A stretch of 9,825 bases of DNA from Alistipes sp. (GTDB taxonomy: Bacteria; Bacteroidota; Bacteroidia; Bacteroidales; Rikenellaceae). Of the stretch, positions 5,828-9,825 are shown one piece after another. Position 1 is the first letter of the stretch. The number at the start of each line of letters is the position of its first letter. The DNA lies in assembly GCA_017629615.1 (NCBI GenBank), contig JAGBWT010000034.1:1-9825 (forward strand), given 5' to 3'. The notes under the pieces were generated by a model. It was not told the DNA's origin. It did not search any database and saw only the letters and a list, made by a program, of their open reading frames with translations. The position numbers and the translations under genes were made by a program.

Positions 5828-6655
5828 CTATTTTACGAACGAAAGTGCAGCCCAGCCATCAATTCGGCGCGACTGGTTTAGGCGCAGGCCATAGCCCTCG
5901 GCCGCGCGACACATCGCCTCGACATCGGCTTCGAGGAAGCCACTCACGAACAACTCGCCACCCTCGGCAAGCAGTGCAACATACGCAGCCATATCACCAA
6001 GCAGGATATTGCGGTTGATATTGGCCAGGATAAAGTCGTAGCGACGGCCCGCAACACGGCTCACATCGCCAAGCATCGGGCAGATACGCTCCGCAACGCC
6101 ATTGGTCGCGATATTCTCGCAACAATTTTCGTAGGCGAAGTCGTCGATATCGACCGCATCGACAGCCTCGGCACCACGCTGACAGGCGGCGATAGCCAGC
6201 ACACCCGTACCGCAGCCCATATCCAGACCGCGACGCGACACAAAGTCGGAGCGAAGAATCATCTCGACCATCATCTTGGTCGTCGCGTGGTGGCCCGTAC
6301 CGAACGACATCTTCGGCATAATCACTATCTCGAACTCGGCCGAGGGGTTCGGCTCGTGGAACGGAGCGCGAATCAACACGCGACCCTCGACATCGACAGG
6401 CTCGAAATTGCTCTCCCACAGCGCATTCCAATTCTGCGCCTCAATCTGAACGTAGCGGCTCTGCTCGACGCCATAGCGCTCCAACACAGCATCGGCCTCC
6501 TCCTTGCAATCGACCAAAGCCGACTGCGGAATATAGGCCTTCAACGCGCCACGCTCCGCAACAAAACTCTCGAAGGGCAGTTCCGACAACTCGGCCGTCA
6601 AAATCTCGGCCATTTCGGGGTCAGCAACCGAAATATTCAATTCGATATAGTTCAT
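5828..6655 (-). CDS. prmA: Ribosomal protein L11 methyltransferase
   Basis: SAM-dependent methyltransferase that trimethylates amino groups of ribosomal protein L11 in the cytoplasm. The 275-residue product has the PrmA order: a small N-terminal substrate-recognition domain (about 1-60), the NWNALWESNFEP linker segment at 75-86, the diagnostic PKMSFGTGHHATT at 114-126, SAM motif I LDMGCGTGVLAIA at 144-156, the acidic VDIDDFA post-I motif at 168-174, and LANINRNIL at 210-218. The length is slightly under E. coli PrmA (293), as I expect for Bacteroidales forms. It is the first gene of the minus-strand operon prmA > lipoprotein > ybaK and diverges from xerD across 46 bases that carry promoters for both directions. 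Confidence 0.96.
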   Translation of the reverse strand: MNYIELNISVADPEMAEILTAELSELPFESFVAERGALKAYIPQSALVDCKEEADAVLERYGVEQSRYVQIEAQNWNALWESNFEPVDVEGRVLIRAPFHEPNPSAEFEIVIMPKMSFGTGHHATTKMMVEMILRSDFVSRRGLDMGCGTGVLAIAACQRGAEAVDAVDIDDFAYENCCENIATNGVAERICPMLGDVSRVAGRRYDFILANINRNILLGDMAAYVALLAEGGELFVSGFLEADVEAMCRAAEGYGLRLNQSRRIDGWAALSFVK

Positions 6656-6671
6656 ATTATGTAAAATTTTG

Positions 6672-6679
6672 TATCTTCG
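6672..6679 (+). promoter_or_regulatory. Likely xerD-recO promoter -7 box
   Basis: TATCTTCG (6672-6679) is one base from the TAnnTTTG consensus and lies 22 bases before the xerD ATG, the same distance as the lspA box from its start. No good TTTG is seen 19-21 bases upstream. The assignment therefore rests on the -7 match and position. Confidence 0.5.
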
Positions 6680-6685
6680 CTACTG

Positions 6686-6693
6686 CAAATGTA
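6686..6693 (-). promoter_or_regulatory. Likely prmA operon promoter -7 box
   Basis: On the minus strand TACATTTG (6693-6686) fits TAnnTTTG exactly and lies 30 bases before the prmA ATG. A clear TTTG -33 element is not present. The expected spot, about 6713-6718, falls inside the xerD coding region. The box lies downstream of the xerD box, so the two 5' ends would overlap by roughly a dozen bases. Confidence 0.55.
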
Positions 6694-6701
6694 ACGATAA
6701 A

Positions 6702-7604
6702 ATGGCAGATAACAGCGAAAAGTGGCACAAAACTGTACAAGCCTACAAAACATACATACGTTTAGAGAAAAAACTCTCCGAAAATAGCGTCGAGGCATAC
6801 GTTCGCGACCTGCAAAAGTTCGAGGGTTTTGTGCTGCGTATGTACGATGTTCCGCCAGCCGAGGTCGAGACCTTTATGATTGAGCGCTTCTTCGTGCATC
6901 TCTTCAACCAACGAAGCAAGCAGACCTCGCAAGCCCGCGAATTGAGCAGCATAAAGGGCTTCTATAACTACCTGCTCCTCAACGACAAAATCGAGTCGTC
7001 GCCTGCCGAATTTATCATCTCGCCCAAAATCGGCCGACAACTGCCCGACATACTCTCGGTCGAGGAGATCGACCGCCTCATCACCTCCATCGAGTCTCGC
7101 ACGGTCAAGGGTCGTCGCAATCGGGCGATAATCGAACTGCTCTACTCGTGCGGACTACGCGTGTCGGAGGTCACTTCGTTGCAGCTCGGCGACCTCTTCT
7201 TCGGCGAGGGCTATATCCGCGTAATGGGCAAGGGCGACAAGCAACGACTTGTTCCCATCAGCGACATCGCACGCGAGCGAGTGATGCTCTATCTCGATGA
7301 CCGCCACCTGCTCGTGCGCTCCGCAACCGACAAAAAGACCCTCTTTTTGAGTAATCGAGGCGATGCGCTTTCGCGAATTATGGTCTTTACAATCATTCGC
7401 AAGGCGGCACAAGCGGCAGGAATCGACAAGGTGATAAGCCCTCACACGTTGCGACACTCGTTCGCAACGCATCTGCTGATGGGTGGCGCAAGTATCCGCC
7501 AAGTGCAAGATATGTTGGGCCACGCAAACATTGTCACAACCGAAATCTATACCCACCTCGACGATAAACGACTGCGCAGCACGGTCGAGAAACTATCACT
7601 CTAA
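6702..7604 (+). CDS. xerD: Tyrosine recombinase of the XerC/XerD type
   Basis: Site-specific recombinase that resolves chromosome dimers at dif during segregation. With the ATG at 6702 the product is 300 residues, the normal Xer length. A TTG at 6669 would add 11 residues but overlaps the promoter box, so I reject it. The N-terminal SAM-like DNA-binding domain covers about 1-100. The catalytic domain shows all the expected residues: Arg153 (GLRVSEV), Lys177 (GKGDKQR), His248 and Arg251 (HTLRHSFATHLL), His274 (LGHANIVTT) and the nucleophile Tyr283 (EIYTHLD). It is followed after 2 bases by recO, so the pair is an operon. The chromosomal core context argues against a phage or transposon integrase. 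XerD rather than XerC is chosen by general resemblance. Confidence 0.93.
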   Translation: MADNSEKWHKTVQAYKTYIRLEKKLSENSVEAYVRDLQKFEGFVLRMYDVPPAEVETFMIERFFVHLFNQRSKQTSQARELSSIKGFYNYLLLNDKIESSPAEFIISPKIGRQLPDILSVEEIDRLITSIESRTVKGRRNRAIIELLYSCGLRVSEVTSLQLGDLFFGEGYIRVMGKGDKQRLVPISDIARERVMLYLDDRHLLVRSATDKKTLFLSNRGDALSRIMVFTIIRKAAQAAGIDKVISPHTLRHSFATHLLMGGASIRQVQDMLGHANIVTTEIYTHLDDKRLRSTVEKLSL

Positions 7605-7606
7605 CG

Positions 7607-8332
7607 ATGAAAAGTTACAAGGCGCGAGGCATAGTCCTCCACACCATAAAATATGGCGAGTCGTCGATGGTCGTGCAGATGCTCACCGACCGCTTCGGCC
7701 GCCAAAGTTATATGATTCAGGGTGTGCGCTCGACTCGTGGCCGAGGCTCGAAGTTGGCAATGTTTCAGCCGATGTTTGCCCTCGAATTTGAGGGGCTGAC
7801 CTCGTCGAAGATGGAGTTGCACCGTATGCGAGAGGTGCGCAACGGCATTGTGCTGACGACTATGCCCTACGACATTCGCAAATCGACCATCGCGCTCTTT
7901 ATGGCCGAGGTGCTCTACCGTCTTATTGGCGAGAGCGAGGCCAACGACGCTCTGTTCAACTTTGCGTGGGCTTCGGTCGAGGCTCTCGATGCCATCGAGG
8001 GTGGTGTTGCCAACTTCCACCTATGGTTTCTGGCCAACATAAGCCGCTACCTCGGTTTTGCTCCCGGCAACGACTACATCGAAGGGGCTTGGTTTGATAT
8101 GCGCGAAGGAGTCTTTACCCCGATAATGCCGCTCCACGACAACGCGATGAACCCCGAACAAGCACGACTGCTACACGATATGACAGAGTGCGATATTCGC
8201 GACCTCGACGAGATTGGCCTCAATCGCAATCAGCGCGTCGAACTACTCTCGGCACTTGTCGATTACTACTCTATTCACCTCGATTCGATACGACGGGTAC
8301 AGTCGCTCAATATACTCCGCGAGGTGTTTTAA
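7607..8332 (+). CDS. recO: DNA repair protein RecO
   Basis: Recombination mediator that works with RecR and RecF to load RecA on SSB-coated single strands and to anneal strands. The 241-residue product has the RecO start (KARGIVLHTIKYGESSMVV at 5-23, an OB-fold covering about 1-80) and a helical C-terminal half that ends in the family-type SLNILREVF. The region that in Deinococcus-type RecO carries a four-cysteine zinc site is present (around LGFAPGND at 149-156) but has no cysteines. The only Cys in the protein is Cys195. The ATG lies 2 bases after the xerD stop, indicating co-transcription. Downstream it converges with pth and shares a bidirectional terminator. Confidence 0.93.
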   Translation: MKSYKARGIVLHTIKYGESSMVVQMLTDRFGRQSYMIQGVRSTRGRGSKLAMFQPMFALEFEGLTSSKMELHRMREVRNGIVLTTMPYDIRKSTIALFMAEVLYRLIGESEANDALFNFAWASVEALDAIEGGVANFHLWFLANISRYLGFAPGNDYIEGAWFDMREGVFTPIMPLHDNAMNPEQARLLHDMTECDIRDLDEIGLNRNQRVELLSALVDYYSIHLDSIRRVQSLNILREVF

Positions 8333-8337
8333 CCAAC

Positions 8338-8367
8338 AAAAAAATAGGACCGAAAGTCCTATTTTTT
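8338..8367. terminator. Bidirectional terminator shared by recO (+) and pth (-)
   Basis: TAGGAC (8345-8350) pairs with GTCCTA (8356-8361) around CGAAA. The stem is flanked by seven A (8338-8344) and six T (8362-8367), so it has a T-run in both directions. It begins 5 bases after the recO stop. The pth stop codon (8359-8361 on the minus strand) lies inside the stem. Confidence 0.9.
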
Positions 8368-8922
8368 ATTAAATGCGTTCATCGTACGCTCCATACCCAC
8401 CGCGACAAACGAAAGTATCGCATCGCCAAAGAGTTTCAACCGTTCGGGCATCTTCTCACGCTCCTCGGCCGAGAACTCGCCCAAGACATAATCGACCTGA
8501 TGGCCTCGTGCGAAATCGCCCCCGATACCAAAACGGATACGGGCATAGTCCTCACTGCCAAGCATCTCGGCAATATTTTTCAGACCATTGTGGCCTCCCG
8601 CACTACCCTTCGAGCGCATACGCAACTCGCCAAACGGCAACGCAATATCATCGACCACGACCAACAGATTGGCTCGGTCGATTTTCAACTCCTGCAACCA
8701 ATATCGCACCGCCTTGCCCGACAGATTCATATAGGTCGAAGGTTTGAGCAACGTCACAACGTGGCCTCGGTGGCGCAACGTCGCCGTAGCACCATAGCGG
8801 CCCGACAAAAAAGAGGTGTTGGACGCCGAAGCAAGGGCGTCCAACACTTTGAAACCAATGTTGTGTCGGGTGTCGGCGTACTCGGCGCCAATATTACCCA
8901 GACCAACAACAAGATATTTCAT
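8359..8922 (-). CDS. pth: Peptidyl-tRNA hydrolase
   Basis: Releases tRNA from peptidyl-tRNA that has dropped off the ribosome, an essential cytoplasmic recycling step. The 187-residue product matches the usual Pth length of about 190 and shows every key residue: Asn10 in VGLGNIG, catalytic His20 in TRHNIGF, Asn66 in KPSTYMNLSG, Asp91/Asp92 in VVVDDIALPFG and Asn112 in GGHNGLKNI. The start at 8920-8922 begins with the typical MKYLVVGLGN. It lies 18 bases after rplY in the same direction, the common Bacteroidota pairing. Its stop codon is embedded in the bidirectional terminator shared with recO. Confidence 0.97.
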   Translation of the reverse strand: MKYLVVGLGNIGAEYADTRHNIGFKVLDALASASNTSFLSGRYGATATLRHRGHVVTLLKPSTYMNLSGKAVRYWLQELKIDRANLLVVVDDIALPFGELRMRSKGSAGGHNGLKNIAEMLGSEDYARIRFGIGGDFARGHQVDYVLGEFSAEEREKMPERLKLFGDAILSFVAVGMERTMNAFNKK

Positions 8923-8940
8923 CTCTCGATGGCTTTATGA

Positions 8941-9510
8941 TTACTGTGCGTTAGCAGCACCGCGCGAAGCACGGGTTACACGAACAGCACATACAGCCTG
9001 GGTTGCAGGCGATACGAACTGCAAGCCCTCGAAGTTGAGGTCACCAACGAAGATGGTCTGACCAACTTTGAGTGGAGTTACATCAACTACCAACTCGTCA
9101 GGCAAGTTCTCCAACATACCCTTAACAACGAGCTTACGAGCCGACAAAGCCAACTTACCACCAATCTTAACACCCTCGGCGTTACCGGTCAAACGTACCG
9201 GAATAGCAATCGAAACAGGCTTACCCTCCTGAACACGATAGAAGTCGATGTGGAGAATCTGCTCGCGGATTGGGTGGAACTGAACGTCACGCAAAACGGC
9301 CTTCTCTACCTTACCGTCGATTTCGAGCTCAACGATGAACGAGTTAGGGGTGTAGATAAGCGGCTTAACAGCCTTCTCGTTAATCGAGAATGCTACGTTC
9401 TCGCCACCACCATACAATACGCAAGGAATCATACCCTCGCGGCGAACTGCTTTGGTCGCCTTCTTGCCATAATCGGCACGGCCTACGGCCTGAATAGAAA
9501 GAGTTTTCAT
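8941..9510 (-). CDS. rplY: 50S ribosomal protein L25 (general stress protein Ctc form)
   Basis: Binds 5S rRNA in the large subunit. At 189 residues this is the long, two-domain Ctc/TL5 form rather than the about 94-residue E. coli L25. The N-terminal 5S-binding domain (about 1-92) has the RREGMIPCVLYGGGENVAFS segment at 23-42, the LRDVQFHP motif at 73-80 and HIDFYRV at 87-93. The C-terminal beta domain covers about 98-180 (IPVRLTGNAEGVKIGG, then LENLPDELVVDVTPLKVGQ). The ATG at 9508-9510 is preceded by an A-rich stretch. It is the first gene of the rplY-pth operon and has a structured 5' leader of about 80 bases. Confidence 0.96.
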   Translation of the reverse strand: MKTLSIQAVGRADYGKKATKAVRREGMIPCVLYGGGENVAFSINEKAVKPLIYTPNSFIVELEIDGKVEKAVLRDVQFHPIREQILHIDFYRVQEGKPVSIAIPVRLTGNAEGVKIGGKLALSARKLVVKGMLENLPDELVVDVTPLKVGQTIFVGDLNFEGLQFVSPATQAVCAVRVTRASRGAANAQ

Positions 9511-9540
9511 CTTTTTGAAAAATTTAATAGTGTTACCTGC

Positions 9541-9584
9541 GGCGGCACTCAGTCCGTACCCGAAGTACGACCCCCATAACCGCC
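9541..9584 (-). promoter_or_regulatory. Structured 5' leader of rplY
   Basis: In the minus-strand transcript GGCGGU (9584-9579) can pair with GCCGCC (9546-9541). Within it an inner hairpin forms from GUCGUAC (9571-9565) and GUACGGAC (9559-9552), with one bulge, around a UUCGG loop. The fold starts within about 10 bases of the expected transcript start and ends about 30 bases before the ATG. Ribosomal-protein leaders often bind their own product, and L25 leaders are described in gammaproteobacteria. Regulation here is inferred only from the structure and position. Confidence 0.5.
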
Positions 9585-9596
9585 TGATTTCGGCTG

Positions 9597-9604
9597 CAAA
9601 TATA
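9597..9604 (-). promoter_or_regulatory. Likely rplY-pth promoter -7 box
   Basis: On the minus strand TATATTTG (9604-9597) fits the Bacteroidota -7 consensus exactly, and the region upstream is AT-rich (9605-9620). No clean TTTG -33 element is found at the usual spacing. The start would be near 9590, giving a leader of about 80 bases. Confidence 0.65.
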
Positions 9605-9643
9605 GTAAAAATATTTTACTCACAGCCATTTATCGGATTTTTT

Positions 9644-9825
9644 TGTGGTGCATCGCAAAAGAAGAGACCTCACTCCGCACAAAAGAAGAGACCAAAGACC
9701 CCACCCCAAAAATTGGAATTTAAGCAGATGAGAGCAAGGCTTGCGAAAAATCCCCAATTTCTTGTCGGAAGTCGTAAGATGTGGTGCATCACAAAAGAAG
9801 AGACCTCACTCCGCACAAAAGAAGA
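9644..9825. repeat. 46-base direct repeats with 136-base period, truncated by the window end
   Basis: Copy A (9644-9689) and copy B (9780-9825) match at 45 of 46 bases; the one difference is G9655/A9791. Copy B runs to the window end, so the array may continue. Each copy holds two CAAAAGAAGA cores 24 bases apart (9656 and 9680; 9792 and 9816). Between the copies are inverted repeats: AAATTGG (9710-9716) with CCAATTT (9754-9760), and GCAAG/CTTGC (9734-9744). No ORF is evident here. This looks like a non-coding intergenic repeat unit. Confidence 0.85.

Noticed and set aside
6669..6701. Alternative TTG start adding 11 residues to XerD
   Set aside because: It would overlap the predicted -7 box at 6672-6679, and the ATG at 6702 gives the standard 300-residue Xer length with an A-rich leader.
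6702..7604. Integrase of a mobile element or an invertase controlling the surface genes
   Set aside because: The gene is in an operon with recO amid core genes, has the standard Xer length and motifs, and no inverted repeats flanking a promoter were found that would indicate an invertible segment.
9644..9825. CRISPR array
   Set aside because: The period of 136 bases is far too long, only two copies are seen, each copy has nested sub-repeats, and no cas gene is present in the window.

Overview
The window comes from the chromosome of a Bacteroidales bacterium. An Alistipes-like member of the Rikenellaceae is my best guess. Visible support: promoters have the Bacteroidota form (TTTG, about 19-20 bases, then TAnnTTTG, e.g. 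TATCTTTG and TATATTTG); starts lack Shine-Dalgarno sites and instead have A-rich leaders; there are two surface lipoproteins with fimbrillin-like or Bacteroides-type surface sequence; and the RecO, LspA and L25 forms are typical of the phylum. The genus is inferred from codon style (heavy use of TCG for Ser) and general resemblance, not proven.

Layout, left to right. Positions 1-28 are the 5' end of a 16S rRNA gene on the minus strand. It is preceded by an AT-rich rRNA control region with two tandem promoters (185-216 and 321-351). Divergent from it is lspA (571-1176, plus), the lipoprotein signal peptidase, closed by a strong terminator (1202-1232). Next is a two-gene plus-strand unit with its own promoter (1254-1284). 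It holds a 47-codon small ORF interrupted by a run of nine G (1338-1481) and a 907-residue surface lipoprotein (1512-4235), which has a fimbrillin-like N-terminal region followed by about eleven Asn-Cys/Gly-Gly repeats. It ends in a terminator (4259-4290).

A 125-base folded intergenic element (4326-4450) separates this from a minus-strand operon read prmA > lipoprotein > ybaK (6655 down to 4456; gaps of 7 and 6 bases). That operon combines L11 methylation, a surface lipoprotein and misacyl-tRNA clearance. A 46-base divergent control region separates prmA from xerD-recO (6702-8332, plus, 2-base gap), which serve chromosome dimer resolution and recombinational repair. recO converges on pth across a shared bidirectional terminator. 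The minus-strand operon rplY-pth (9510 down to 8359) encodes ribosomal protein L25 and peptidyl-tRNA hydrolase and has a structured 5' leader. The last 180 bases hold 46-base direct repeats with a 136-base period that run off the window.

Most of the window is ordinary housekeeping core. The parts most worth a second look are the G-tract small ORF in front of the repeat lipoprotein (a possible phase-variable switch), the folded element at 4326-4450, the rplY leader and the terminal repeats. No phage, IS, CRISPR or defence system is visible.
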